DNA from: Pseudomonas pergaminensis
GTDB taxonomy: Bacteria > Pseudomonadota > Gammaproteobacteria > Pseudomonadales > Pseudomonadaceae
DNA: 64,000 bases
Assembly (NCBI RefSeq): GCF_024112395.2
Contig: NZ_CP078013.2
Location: 3,038,001 to 3,102,000, forward strand
Direction: 5' to 3'
Positions 51,882 through 60,308 of this stretch are shown piece after piece. The position numbers and the translations under genes are program-made. The notes under the pieces were generated by a model. It ran no database searches and was not told the DNA's origin. It saw only the letters and a program-made list of their open reading frames with translations. Position 1 is the stretch's first letter. Every line of letters starts with the position of its first letter.

Positions 51882-53891
51882 ATGCTGTTGACATCTGTAA
51901 AGGTTGGCCCTTTCCGCTCAATCAATGAGCAGCAAACAACTGAGATCGACCCCCAGGTCACTGTCTTGGTGGGGATGAATGAAGCCGGAAAGACGGTCTT
52001 TCTCAGAGCTTTACATAAAGCCAAGGATGCGCTGGACAAAGAGAAATTCGACATCACCGAAGACTATCCACGCAAAGACCTGCTGACATATAAGCGACGC
52101 CACGAGGAGTCGCCTGAAGACGCCGTCATTTTAACCTACGTAATCGACGACGCTGAGGCATCTGAAATCAACGCCAAAATCGGTTGTGACATAAAGGCCG
52201 GATTCAGATTCACAGTGTCACGTAACTACAAAAATGCTAGTTCAATTGGGTTGAGCATTCCCGAAGCGCCAATACTAAAAAACTTGGCAACTACCGTAGG
52301 GCTGAGCGAAGGTGCAGTAGCCGTCCTCAGCAAAGCCACTTCGCTGAGAGAAGCACTATTAGGCCTGAAAGGCATCAGCCTGACGAACGAGGCTGACACA
52401 GAATTCGTCCAAGGGCTCGAAACCCGTGTGAGCGGTGCCCGTGCGGACTGGTCGTCAGTATGTACCTACGAAGCTTGGCAGTTGCTATCACCCCAGATTC
52501 CTAGCTTTCTTTATTTCAGCGACTACGACCTTCTGCCTGGAAAACTCAATCTTAAAGATCTTGCGAATCGCTTAGCCGCCGCAAGCAAAGATCCGGCTAA
52601 TGCCCACAAGCAGATCGAGCCAAAGCATCAAGCAGTGATCGCCCTACTACGCATGGCGGGAGTTGAACTGGACGACTTTTCGAATGGCACCTCCTATGAA
52701 GAACTGAAGGCACAGATCGAATCGGTATCGATCAACCTAACTGATCAGATTCTGGAATTCTGGAAGCAGAACGAAGACCTCGAAGTCGAGATCGATATTC
52801 GGCCTGATGCGTCAGATGCCGCCCCATTTAACGACGGGCCTAACCTCTACCTGCGGATCAAAAACAAAAGACATCGTGGAGTGACCACCCCATTCGATCA
52901 GCGCAGCCGAGGCTTCATCTGGTTCTTTAGCTTTTTAGTGTGGTTTGACAGCGTCCAGCAGCAACTCAGCGTGGTCGGCAGTACAACCAGTAAAAATCTT
53001 GTGCTGCTTCTGGACGAGCCGGCCCTGGCTCTGCATGCCCTCGCTCAGTCTGATTTTTTGCGTTACATCGACGATCTTGCTGAGACCCACCAGGTCATCT
53101 ACACGACTCACTCACCGTTCATGGTGAATTCAGATCGCCTGTACCAAGTGAGGGTAGTGGAAGACAAGCCACGCCAAGGGACAGTGATTTCTTCTAACCT
53201 TTCCGGGTCGGATTCCAAGACAATTTTCCCACTGCAGGCCGCCCTAGGTTGGAATATTGCTCAAAACCTATTCATCGCCGAGCGAAACTTGCTGGTCGAG
53301 GGCATTTCGGAACTCACTGTACTCCAAGCGATGTCTAGAGCCGTCGAAGAGACTGGAGGAGTAGGACTTGATCCCCAAATCACGATCGTCCCCGTGGGGG
53401 GCTTGAGCAACGTAGCGACCTTCGTGTCACTCCTGGGAGGTAATGGGTTAGCATTTGCTGTTCTGCATGACTACAGCGGCAAGAGTGATCAGAAGCTCGA
53501 CGCCATGGTGCAGCAAAAATTGCTAAATCAAAAACAAGTCTTTAATTTCTCACAATTCAAAAACCTAGGAGCGGACGAAGCGGTCGCTGTTGCCACCGAC
53601 CTCGAGGATCTCCTAGACCCCAAAGCGTATCTCGAACATTTCAACGAGGTCTATTCCAAAGCTCTTGCTGGAACAGTCTTAAAACTGGAGGATCTGCCGC
53701 AAGCAGATCGGATCGTACAAAGGATTGAGAAGCAGCTGATAAGCAGTCAGGTCAGCGTTCGACCAACTCCTGGATACAATCATTTTGCAGTGGCTGCTGC
53801 TTATGTGGCGGTACCGCCTAAGAAGATCAGTAAAGACGTAATTCAGCGATTCTCGAAGCTTTTCGAGACGATCAACCAAGCATTGAGCTGA
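51882..53891 (+). CDS. OLD-like ATPase with C-terminal TOPRIM nuclease domain
   Basis: A 669-residue protein from ATG 51882, with AGGA upstream; the frame extends further but without a ribosome site. An SMC/ABC-type ATPase occupies the first two thirds: Walker A GMNEAGKT (31-38), a long helical insert, then Walker B LLLLDEPALALHA (about 374) and a TTHSPFMV switch. From about residue 470, LLVEGISELTVLQA and later VPVGG and VLHDYSG mark the TOPRIM domain of the OLD family, which cuts DNA. Relatives include OLD of phage P2, GajA of Gabija and several stand-alone defence nucleases. No UvrD-like helicase follows directly, so this is not a classical Gabija pair. It faces the IS1182 element. Confidence 0.85.
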   Translation: MLLTSVKVGPFRSINEQQTTEIDPQVTVLVGMNEAGKTVFLRALHKAKDALDKEKFDITEDYPRKDLLTYKRRHEESPEDAVILTYVIDDAEASEINAKIGCDIKAGFRFTVSRNYKNASSIGLSIPEAPILKNLATTVGLSEGAVAVLSKATSLREALLGLKGISLTNEADTEFVQGLETRVSGARADWSSVCTYEAWQLLSPQIPSFLYFSDYDLLPGKLNLKDLANRLAAASKDPANAHKQIEPKHQAVIALLRMAGVELDDFSNGTSYEELKAQIESVSINLTDQILEFWKQNEDLEVEIDIRPDASDAAPFNDGPNLYLRIKNKRHRGVTTPFDQRSRGFIWFFSFLVWFDSVQQQLSVVGSTTSKNLVLLLDEPALALHALAQSDFLRYIDDLAETHQVIYTTHSPFMVNSDRLYQVRVVEDKPRQGTVISSNLSGSDSKTIFPLQAALGWNIAQNLFIAERNLLVEGISELTVLQAMSRAVEETGGVGLDPQITIVPVGGLSNVATFVSLLGGNGLAFAVLHDYSGKSDQKLDAMVQQKLLNQKQVFNFSQFKNLGADEAVAVATDLEDLLDPKAYLEHFNEVYSKALAGTVLKLEDLPQADRIVQRIEKQLISSQVSVRPTPGYNHFAVAAAYVAVPPKKISKDVIQRFSKLFETINQALS

Positions 53892-54181
53892 TTTTTTTGG
53901 TCGCCAACCTAGAGCATAAACCTTGCTGTTCCGGCCTCATGCCATGTGAGCTATCAGGCCATGGTCACTTGCAGTAGGTTGCCCAAAGCTCATTAACTCC
54001 GGTAGCGAAGCTTTGGCTCATCATAGTGATAAACGAGGGAAATCAGATGTCCGCTTTGGGTCCAGGCTGTGTGAAAACGCACTGAATACGTCGAAAGTTG
54101 AGAACTACGAGCATTGTCTGCGACAACCAGCAGACGGAAGCGCGAATTGCCTTAGTCAGCTACATAGACATTCGTAATGCT

Positions 54182-54207
54182 GTTTGGGCCGCGTTAGCGG
54201 CCCAAAC
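54182..54207. other. Perfect 11-base-pair hairpin in the IS1182 element
   Basis: The stem GTTTGGGCCGC, a GTTA loop and the exact complement lie 31 bases beyond the transposase stop. No T-run follows on the minus strand. It may shield the transposase from outside transcription or end its own message. Confidence 0.6.
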
Positions 54208-54237
54208 GGCTACTAACGGGCGAGCAAGTGGCTGGAT

Positions 54238-55674
54238 TTACGTCCTGATCGCCTCAAGCAGTCCTACTATGCCGAAGATGCTCATCATTCGTTTGAGGTT
54301 GTAGGCGAGTACATGAAGACTCATTTCGGTACTTACCCGCGGAAGTGTTTTGGTCAGGAAGTGGGTGGCTCCCATCCAATATTTGAGCGTTCCAAAAGGA
54401 TGCTCAACAGTCTGGCGGCGAACCTTCATCTTCCCCGGGTCATGTTCTAGCCGAACCTGCATCGCGTCGATTACCGCCTCATGTTCCCAGCGCTTCACAC
54501 GGCGCTCCTTACCCGTCGTACATTGCTTTTGCATTGAGCAGGACTGGCAGCCCGAGAAGTAGTAACAATGCAATAACATGCCGTCTTCCATCGACGAATG
54601 CCGCCTGGTTAGTAACTGCCCCGCAGGGCATCGATACTCGTCCGACGCAATAAGATAGATGAAATCCTGCTTGCCGAATCTGCCTTCGGCTTTGCTGCCA
54701 GATGTGAGGGGTTTCGGTACGAAGGTAGTGATGCCGGCTTGCTCGCAAGCAAGGATTTCCAGACCTTTGTAATAGCCTCGGTCGGCCACCACCGTTAGCG
54801 TTTCAGCCTCGATTTCTTCACGCGCTTGGTTCGCCATATTGCTCAGTTGCCCACGATCATTACCAACGTTGGTCACCTCATGGGCAACGATCAGATGGTG
54901 TTTGTCGTCGACAGCTGTTTGTACGTTGTAGCCAACCGTTCCGGTGCCTCGGCCGCTCGTGGCCATTGAGCGTGCATCTGGATCGGTAAGAGAGATCTGC
55001 TGGTCTGGACTGTCGTGCAGCTGCGCCTCAATTTCCTTGAGTTTCTGCATCTGCTGTTTCAGCGTTTCGATTTTTTCTTTCAGTCGCTCGGCTTTGGCCT
55101 CGGCCACTTCTGGCGTTGCCCGATCCGCCGAATCCATCGCCGCCAGATAGCGATCAATGCTCTGCTCGATCTGTTGCATGCGCGCCTTCACTTTGCCCTG
55201 GGTGAAGTTACGGTCGCGGTTGTTGACGGCTTTGAATTTGCTGCCGTCGATGGCGATGATCGATTGGGAGAAGAGATTGAGGTTGCGGCAAAGCACTACG
55301 AACTGGCGGCATACGCTGCGAATGGCTTTGCCGTTGTCTTTGCGAAAGTCGGCAATGGTTTTGAAGTCCGGAGCCAAACGCCCCGTTAGCCACATCAACT
55401 CGACGTTGCGCTCAGCCTCACGCTCAAGCCGGCGGCTGGACTGAATCCGATTGAGATAGCCGTAGATATAGATCTTCAGCAACACCGCTGGGTGACAGGC
55501 CGGACGACCCGTTGCGGCAGGATCGACGCCCTCAAAACCAAGTGCGCCCAGGTCGAGTTCATCAACGAAAACATCGACCACACGCACTGGATTTTCTTCG
55601 GCTACGTAATCGTCCAGACACTCCGGCAGCAAGGTGACTTGCGTCCGAGCCTCACCTTCAATAAATCGCTTCAT
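54238..55674 (-). CDS. IS1182-family transposase
   Basis: A 478-residue DDE transposase, apparently intact. It starts MKRFIEGEARTQVTLLPECL and has the family's N-terminal domain (HPAVLLKIYIYGYLNRIQSS). The catalytic core shows IIAIDGSKFKAVNNRD, LTVVADRGYYKG and QTVEHPFGTLKYWMG, which carry the three acidic residues. A cysteine-rich stretch near the end (CYYFSGCQSCSMQKQC) is typical of the group. The long coiled coil around residues 155-215 is also usual. It is the only gene of the element and is transcribed towards the OLD-like gene. Confidence 0.93.
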   Translation of the reverse strand: MKRFIEGEARTQVTLLPECLDDYVAEENPVRVVDVFVDELDLGALGFEGVDPAATGRPACHPAVLLKIYIYGYLNRIQSSRRLEREAERNVELMWLTGRLAPDFKTIADFRKDNGKAIRSVCRQFVVLCRNLNLFSQSIIAIDGSKFKAVNNRDRNFTQGKVKARMQQIEQSIDRYLAAMDSADRATPEVAEAKAERLKEKIETLKQQMQKLKEIEAQLHDSPDQQISLTDPDARSMATSGRGTGTVGYNVQTAVDDKHHLIVAHEVTNVGNDRGQLSNMANQAREEIEAETLTVVADRGYYKGLEILACEQAGITTFVPKPLTSGSKAEGRFGKQDFIYLIASDEYRCPAGQLLTRRHSSMEDGMLLHCYYFSGCQSCSMQKQCTTGKERRVKRWEHEAVIDAMQVRLEHDPGKMKVRRQTVEHPFGTLKYWMGATHFLTKTLPRVSTEMSLHVLAYNLKRMMSIFGIVGLLEAIRT

Positions 55675-55840
55675 GATCGCCCCTGCTACGATCTCGACGA
55701 TGAAAAGGTTAGACGATTACTGGCCCTTTCTCACAGCCTGGCCCCAAAGAGGACGTAAGCTTGCCCCTCATCTCGTGGCATAGCAGCATAGTGAGAATTT
55801 ACTCCTTCGCTATCACCTATCACGCACCTCCAAGGTCACC

Positions 55841-56137
55841 ATGTCCATAAATCTTGCTGAGCTACTGAAAACCGTAGACGACGAACAATCATTCATCGGC
55901 TTCATTGAAGCTCTAGGTATGGATTTCGCCGAGGAGCGTTTGCTGGAGGAGACCTCTCCGTCGTTTGCCTATGGACCGGGGGCGTTGGGGTGGGAAAACG
56001 GCTCTATTGATACCTTTCTTGATGCTGCCGCAGCGTGGGCGACTGCCAGCTCACGCAGTTCCCCTGTGAGTGCCAGTAGATCAAACGTATGGCAACGCTG
56101 TGCGGCCATTTTGCTGGCTGGTAAATTTTATGAATGA
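55841..56137 (+). CDS. Small DUF7660-like protein
   Basis: A 98-residue soluble protein. The conserved pattern, an N-terminal helix with FIGFIEALGMDFAEE, then GPGALGWENGSIDTFLDAAA then AWATAS, and a closing WQRCAAILLAGKFYE, matches a family I know as DUF7660. The function is unknown; members often lie near secretion-system or polymorphic-toxin genes and may be immunity-like, but that is speculation. The gene stands alone, 87 bases after the IS1182 end. The ATG at 55841 gives the family N terminus MSINLAELLKTVDDEQS. Confidence 0.7.
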   Translation: MSINLAELLKTVDDEQSFIGFIEALGMDFAEERLLEETSPSFAYGPGALGWENGSIDTFLDAAAAWATASSRSSPVSASRSNVWQRCAAILLAGKFYE

Positions 56138-56738
56138 GCCCAGCCATTGCTGTTCGAAGGACAACGACCGAACGAAGGCTGCCGGTCGTGAAAGTCCACT
56201 ATCGACTCATACTGTTTTAAACCGCAGGTCTTGAACTGCTCGGCGGTGTTTTCACACAGCCTGGGTCGATGGCTGCCGGTCGAGGATGACCGCTTTCGAG
56301 CCATTGAGGGATTAAAGGGACGGATTTATTTACACGCTATTCGTACGACACAAAGCACGGGCGTCGACCCTATTGTTTTGCAGAATGAGTACATGTCCTA
56401 CACCAAGCCCTGAAACGGAAAAGTCCGAGGCGACAGTGCCTTGCTCCATTGCCTACGCTTGCGTCAGAATCCGCCGGATTGTGCGCTTGAGTGGGCGTCT
56501 CTAAGGTGGCTCGGTCGCTGAAAACTCAGTGATCGGGTTTAGTAGCCTGGGGTTATTCCAGTCAGTGCATAAGCTTCATCTATCGGACGGTCCCGTCCGC
56601 GCTTGATGGTGGCTGTGTGCAGGGCGTCCTCGGGCGCGCCGGCTTTCTTGGAATCCCCGGTCTACTAACCTGCGCACAGCTGCCACCCCTTTGTTTAGTG
56701 GCTCAGAGGTGGCGGCCCTAAAGTGGGAAATTCCAAGC
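56138..56738. other. 600-base stretch without a convincing gene
   Basis: Only short, overlapping frames with no ribosome site or motif. The frame 56231-56413 is not convincing. At its right end (56682-56713) lies an inverted repeat that leads into the DUF6124 pseudogene. Confidence 0.4.
56682..56713 (+). promoter_or_regulatory. GCCACC/GGTGGC stem-loop leader before the DUF6124 gene
   Basis: A six-base inverted repeat with a 20-base loop, ending 25 bases before the ATG at 56739. A stem-loop of this kind in front of DUF6124-type genes is something I recall from fluorescent Pseudomonas; it may be a 5' leader structure. Function not shown. Confidence 0.4.
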
Positions 56739-57070
56739 ATGTTCAAAGTCACGCCCAACCCTCCAAGTACTCCAGACCTGAAACTCAATCAGGCCGCGCA
56801 TCGCGCTATAGACCACTACCTCAATCCAGAAACCGCCCCACCTCTTCCGCCACCGACCCTGTTCAACGTCGCCGCCGACGCCAGCACCGAAACCCTGATC
56901 ACCAACAGCTACGAAACCTTTTCCTCAGTCACTGCCTTGCTGCTCGACTGTCGGAAGATCTGACCGGGAAACAGCGCGATGTGGCGCTGGCGATTCACCA
57001 GTTGAGTGAGTTGGGGGTTTTGTTGATGGATAGGCTGATGGAGCGCGAAGCAGCTGTAGCCGGAAACTGA
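56739..57070 (+). pseudogene. DUF6124-family small protein gene with a single-base frameshift
   Basis: From ATG 56739 the product begins MFKVTPNPPSTPDLKLNQAA and continues to TLFNVAADASTETL, the N-terminal signature of the Pseudomonas DUF6124 family. After SVTALLLD the frame ends early (CRKI, stop at about 56961). The family C terminus, LSEDLTGKQRDVALAIHQLS then ELGVLLMDRL, continues in the next frame to the stop at 57070. One missing base near 56951 explains it. The full protein would be about 110 residues. Family function is unknown. It is either a true pseudogene or a base-calling error. Confidence 0.8.
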
Positions 57071-57239
57071 GACTTTAAAGTCTGTAACGCGGAAGATCAG
57101 CGAGTCGTCGTCATTACATGAGGACGGCGCGCTGATTTTCAGGTTCGGCGGAGGGCCGCTGGCGGCCAAAATCAGCCCTTCCGCAAATCTCCAAACGCGT
57201 TTAAAAACCAGATATCGGCACAAGGTTAGGCGAGACGTC

Positions 57240-57479
57240 ATGACACTTTCCAAAGGCAATATCATAAAGCTGATCGAGGTTGACCAAACAAAGGTAGTGC
57301 TCTCTGATTGGCTGAACTCCCGGGAGGCGGCTCCTGGAGATATCGCGGAGGTGGAAGCGATTTCGATGGGGGAGGCTGGATGTATCGTTCGCTTGCTGTG
57401 CGAGTCACATGCAGGATCTCTCGAATGGAGAGCTTCATATTTTGAGGCTGGATTGACCTATGAGGTGCTTCATAGCTAG
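57240..57479 (+). CDS. Small hypothetical protein
   Basis: A 79-residue soluble protein, MTLSKGNIIKLIEVDQTKVV onward, with AGGCGAG just upstream of the ATG. It is predicted to be mostly beta-strand, with an acidic centre (AAPGDIAEVEAISMGEAGCI) and the end LEWRASYFEAGLTYEVLHS. The family is not recognised. Nearby genes give no functional hint. Confidence 0.55.
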   Translation: MTLSKGNIIKLIEVDQTKVVLSDWLNSREAAPGDIAEVEAISMGEAGCIVRLLCESHAGSLEWRASYFEAGLTYEVLHS

Positions 57480-57567
57480 CCCAATGATGTCCCCTCTTGA
57501 ATGTCTGTTTAGGGCCGACCTCCACCTATCGCCACAGTCAGCTTGGGGTCGACTGCTGACCTTTCTT

Positions 57568-57594
57568 ACAGGCAGAAATCGGCCAAAAGCGGAC
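57568..57594. repeat. Intergenic repeat copy 2 (ACAGGCAG..CGGCCAAAAGCGGAC)
   Basis: The second copy of the 27-base intergenic sequence at 51761-51787, same orientation, three mismatches. It sits in the 291-base gap 57480-57770, which otherwise shows no gene. Confidence 0.5.
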
Positions 57595-57770
57595 GCTTAT
57601 CGGTGCATGATCGAACTAAGTGCCGCCGGCGCCATAAAATTAATGTCTGACCAGTATTTTGCGCACCTAGAAGAAGCACGCGGAAGGGGTTCAACCTGAG
57701 ACAGGCTTTTAGTGATATTTTTAATACTCGGCCAATTTGAACCCCAAAACAATTAACCGCAGGAAAGAGT

Positions 57771-58022
57771 ATGTCCGACATACCCATGATTAAATCGACG
57801 GAAGTGTTCTCTCGCCTTAGCGCATTTCATCCCAGTATCGAAGTTTGGCCAGATAGCGAGTTTTCGAATGATGGTTATGCTTACTACTGGTTGGTGGCGC
57901 ACAGCGATGGCGCGACCCGTATGCTTTCCTATGTCCGCTGCAAAGACGGTGGCTGCGAGCAGCGCACCTATGATGTTGAGGGCGATGATCTTTGGATCCC
58001 AGCTGGAACGGCCGTAGCCTGA
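57771..58022 (+). CDS. Small hypothetical protein
   Basis: An 83-residue protein with a good ribosome site (AGGAAAG) before the ATG. The sequence MSDIPMIKSTEVFSRLSAFH continues to YYWLVAHSDGATRMLSYVRC, then KDGGCEQRTYDVEGDD. It is probably a small beta-rich cytoplasmic protein. No family is recognised. It converges with the HEPN-like gene 80 bases further on. Confidence 0.6.
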   Translation: MSDIPMIKSTEVFSRLSAFHPSIEVWPDSEFSNDGYAYYWLVAHSDGATRMLSYVRCKDGGCEQRTYDVEGDDLWIPAGTAVA

Positions 58023-58102
58023 CTTTTCCTCGTTACCGGCGTTCGCCACGTTCTACACGCAAAAGGCGGTCGTAAAGTCGTCAAGCGACAAGCTGCCGTC
58101 GT

Positions 58103-58609
58103 TCAGCTGTCCGCCCCGAAGTCTCTCAACATCTTTCGCATTTTCCGCTTTGCCACTTCAAGCTTGGCAGTGTTGGCTTGAAGGTCGGAGGTAAACCACA
58201 TCACGCCTGCTAGGAAGCTTCCGAACAGATCCTCGAACTTAATAACGGCATATTCCGCCGGGTTTTTCGCTGTGAGCTTCGCATCCCCGGCTACATAAAC
58301 GAGCTTTCTTAGTGATGAGTTTGTCGTATGACCCGCCGCCTCGGCAGTGCCCATGTGCAAGATGCCGTTACGCGCAACCCAAAGCTCATCAGCGGTGCAG
58401 GGCAGAGGATTTTTTGACAGCATGTAATCGTTCACCCAGGCAGCGAAATCCCTCGGGCCATGCTTATCTGGCTCCACTGAAAGCCAGGACATCTGGTCTA
58501 TCGCTGTGTAGGTCAGCATCACAGCAGCAAGGTTATGCCCACCGTTACGAAGGTGGGTGATGCTGTCCGCTAGGTTTGCCGCAAACTTGAAAACAGTGTG
58601 CTCGTTCAT
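58103..58609 (-). CDS. HEPN-like small protein
   Basis: A 168-residue, helix-rich protein. Residues 73-90 read ADELWVARNGILHMGTAE, with R80 and H85 in an R-x4-H arrangement, the catalytic motif of HEPN RNases in toxin and defence systems. A preceding stretch, GGHNLAAVMLTYTAIDQMSW, is also compatible with the HEPN four-helix bundle. No nucleotidyltransferase partner lies beside it, so it may act alone or be a non-toxic relative. The ATG at 58609 begins MNEHTVFKFAANLADSITHL. The HEPN call is by motif and eye only. Confidence 0.65.
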   Translation of the reverse strand: MNEHTVFKFAANLADSITHLRNGGHNLAAVMLTYTAIDQMSWLSVEPDKHGPRDFAAWVNDYMLSKNPLPCTADELWVARNGILHMGTAEAAGHTTNSSLRKLVYVAGDAKLTAKNPAEYAVIKFEDLFGSFLAGVMWFTSDLQANTAKLEVAKRKMRKMLRDFGADS

Positions 58610-58666
58610 ATGACATCCAAGCTGTCGCAGGTGGTGGGAGGGTTGAGGTATTCGCTCATGGGTTGC

Positions 58667-59299
58667 CTAACGACTAACCTTGCCCGAGCGCACGTCGAGG
58701 TACAGTCGATTGGCTTTAGTCATGCCACCGCAGTACATGAAATACATACCTTGACCTTGCGCGGGGGATGACATCCACCCTCCGACTTCCTCAAAGTCCC
58801 GTGCAGTGCAGGTACCATTATCTATGAGCTCACGGGCTGTTTTGGCGAACTGATTACGGTAGAGACGGTAATCGTCCGAGCTTTTGATCAACGCGTTGTC
58901 ACCGCTGGCATCCTCACCTGGATCGGCGGGCCTATCCTTTGTAAGTGACTTTGTTGGTACCCACTCTGCGAACATCCCGTTTACGATGCCGTTGCTGGCA
59001 ACGCACGTGGAGTTCCCACTCTTCACATATTCACTGGTACCGCCTGAGCAAGAGCCTGAGTAGGGCTTTGTAACGCGGACCCAAGCGCCTTTCGTCTCCA
59101 AAACCTCTACTCCCTCGCGAAACATTAGCTGACCGGTAACCCCGCATTTAACGGACGGACAGGTATGGCGCGACACTCGGTCGGCAGACACCCAGAGATT
59201 TGGTTCTGCAACAGCAATGTTTGTGGTCATCAAGAAAGCCATGGCCGTGAGCAATACGGGTGGGGTAATACAGCGCTGCATTTTGACTATGATGGTCAT
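58667..59299 (-). CDS. Exported SH3b-domain protein
   Basis: A 210-residue protein with a signal peptide (MQRCITPPVLLTAMAFLMTT, then NIAVA), so it is likely periplasmic. Residues about 32-120 look like a bacterial SH3 (SH3b) domain: NLWVSADRVSRHTCPSVKCG, GQLMFREGVEVLETKGAWVR, then a Cys-containing insert. The C-terminal part (about 130-210) has two further cysteines and no motif I know; several cysteines suggest disulfide bonds. An A-rich site with AAGGA precedes the ATG at 59299; an alternative start at residue 7 is possible. The role is unknown; SH3b domains often bind peptidoglycan. Confidence 0.7.
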   Translation of the reverse strand: MTIIVKMQRCITPPVLLTAMAFLMTTNIAVAEPNLWVSADRVSRHTCPSVKCGVTGQLMFREGVEVLETKGAWVRVTKPYSGSCSGGTSEYVKSGNSTCVASNGIVNGMFAEWVPTKSLTKDRPADPGEDASGDNALIKSSDDYRLYRNQFAKTARELIDNGTCTARDFEEVGGWMSSPAQGQGMYFMYCGGMTKANRLYLDVRSGKVSR

Positions 59300-59488
59300 G
59301 TCGTTTTTTCCTTCCTACGACCAATCGTGATGATTAGGGACGATCAATGCCCTTCCAGGTAAGATCATTTCCTTACCTGAATCGATGCGAGCGACGACCC
59401 AGTTGCCGCGACCACCGTAGGTGGTTGCAGCAACCGTAAGGGTTGTCTTTCAAGATTTTCCAGTCGGTTGCACGAGGATAAGGCTTCG

Positions 59489-59707
59489 TTACCGTCGCCC
59501 GGCTTTAAGCTCGGCCAAACGCGCCTTTTTCGCGTCACTAGCTTCATGATCCAGCATGTCTTTCTCAGTTTGGGTGATCAGATCAAAGTCCCCGAGAGCA
59601 AGCTGATAACCCCACGCGGTGTTATAAGCACCCTCAGTGCTCTCGACGTCCACCGCTGTTTTGATTGATTTGATGTACTGGCGAGCCTTTTCTAGTGCAT
59701 TCGGCAT
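59489..59707 (-). CDS. Small hypothetical protein
   Basis: A 72-residue, charged, helix-rich protein, MPNALEKARQYIKSIKTAVD then VESTEGAYNTAWGYQLALGD. The start at 59707 has AGGGA upstream. A GC-rich stem-loop precedes it. The family is not recognised. Similar short cytoplasmic proteins are common cargo of integrative elements, but no role can be given. Confidence 0.6.
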   Translation of the reverse strand: MPNALEKARQYIKSIKTAVDVESTEGAYNTAWGYQLALGDFDLITQTEKDMLDHEASDAKKARLAELKAGRR

Positions 59708-59730
59708 GTGTCGTCCCTTTTTTTGAGAGC

Positions 59731-59741
59731 GCGAAAACCGC
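59731..59741 (-). promoter_or_regulatory. Leader stem-loop (GCGGTTTTCGC type), copy 1
   Basis: Read on the minus strand, GCG-GTTTT-CGC lies 24 bases before the start of the 72-residue gene. Just upstream is a second inverted repeat, AAGCCC/GGGCTT, within CCTAAA/TTTAGG arms. Related stem-loops precede two other genes in this cluster. Confidence 0.4.
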
Positions 59742-59883
59742 ACTCCTAAACCGCCGAAGCCCGTAAGGAGGGCTTTTAGGCGCAGTTATTTTTCCTGTAA
59801 TTCGGCTTAGATCTTCTTGACCCTATCGGTCGCGTACGCATTCGTGAGGGTGCCCCAGCTCACGCATCACGTCAGCGCATAAA

Positions 59884-60213
59884 TCAAGCCGGCATAGGGT
59901 TACCGTCAAAGCCATGAGCTTCTTCTTGATCGCGAAGAACTGCACGCGTCGTCTTGTCCGAGATTGGAGTACCACTCAGGCAGTCGTCGTACAGCTTGAC
60001 CATGGTCGGAATCTCGCTCTCGGAGTATTCGTTGTTCTTGCCCAACCGCTTGCTGCTAGCGGTCAGGATCGAAGCGATAGCGTCATGGGGAACGTCTGCC
60101 TGATCCAGCTTGTAGGCGCGCTCAATAGCGTGGCCGGCGCGATCAGTTGGACCCGAGAATTTCTCCAGGCCGTCCGTGATCGCCGCAATGGTGTTGTCGA
60201 TGGTTTTTTTCAT
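59884..60213 (-). CDS. Small hypothetical protein
   Basis: A 109-residue soluble helical protein, MKKTIDNTIAAITDGLEKFS onward, with the repeated pattern AGHAIERAYKLDQADVPHDA. The start is uncertain: 60213 is taken because the following residues are helix-like, but ATG 60237 is possible. The end, AVLRDQEEAHGFDGNPMPA, is polar. No family or function recognised. Confidence 0.55.
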   Translation of the reverse strand: MKKTIDNTIAAITDGLEKFSGPTDRAGHAIERAYKLDQADVPHDAIASILTASSKRLGKNNEYSESEIPTMVKLYDDCLSGTPISDKTTRAVLRDQEEAHGFDGNPMPA

Positions 60214-60308
60214 TTGCTGTCTCTGTTGAGTTGCCATCCGCACGTCGGGATGGTCGTTCCGACTATACGAATCTCGTGATGGCCCGCAAGGTGGTGGCGC
60301 TTTTTTTT

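Larger units (their letters stand above)
54049..55754. mobile_element. IS1182-family insertion sequence
   Basis: An element of about 1.7 kb bounded by an imperfect inverted repeat. The left end contains CTTTGGGTCCAGGCTGTG, and the right end, read on the minus strand, CTTTGGGGCCAGGCTGTG, each preceded by GTCC. It carries one transposase gene and a subterminal hairpin. A clear target duplication was not found, and the exact ends may be a few bases off. Confidence 0.82.

Noticed and set aside
47427..53891. A Gabija operon formed by the OLD-like nuclease and the helicase
   Set aside because: The helicase is upstream, carries its own NERD nuclease, and is separated by a convincing minus-strand ParDE pair.
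57225..58671. GTTAGGC/GCCTAAC heptamers near 57225 and 58665 suggesting integron attC sites
   Set aside because: They are not paired as simple and inverse core sites, do not follow each gene, and no integron integrase is visible.
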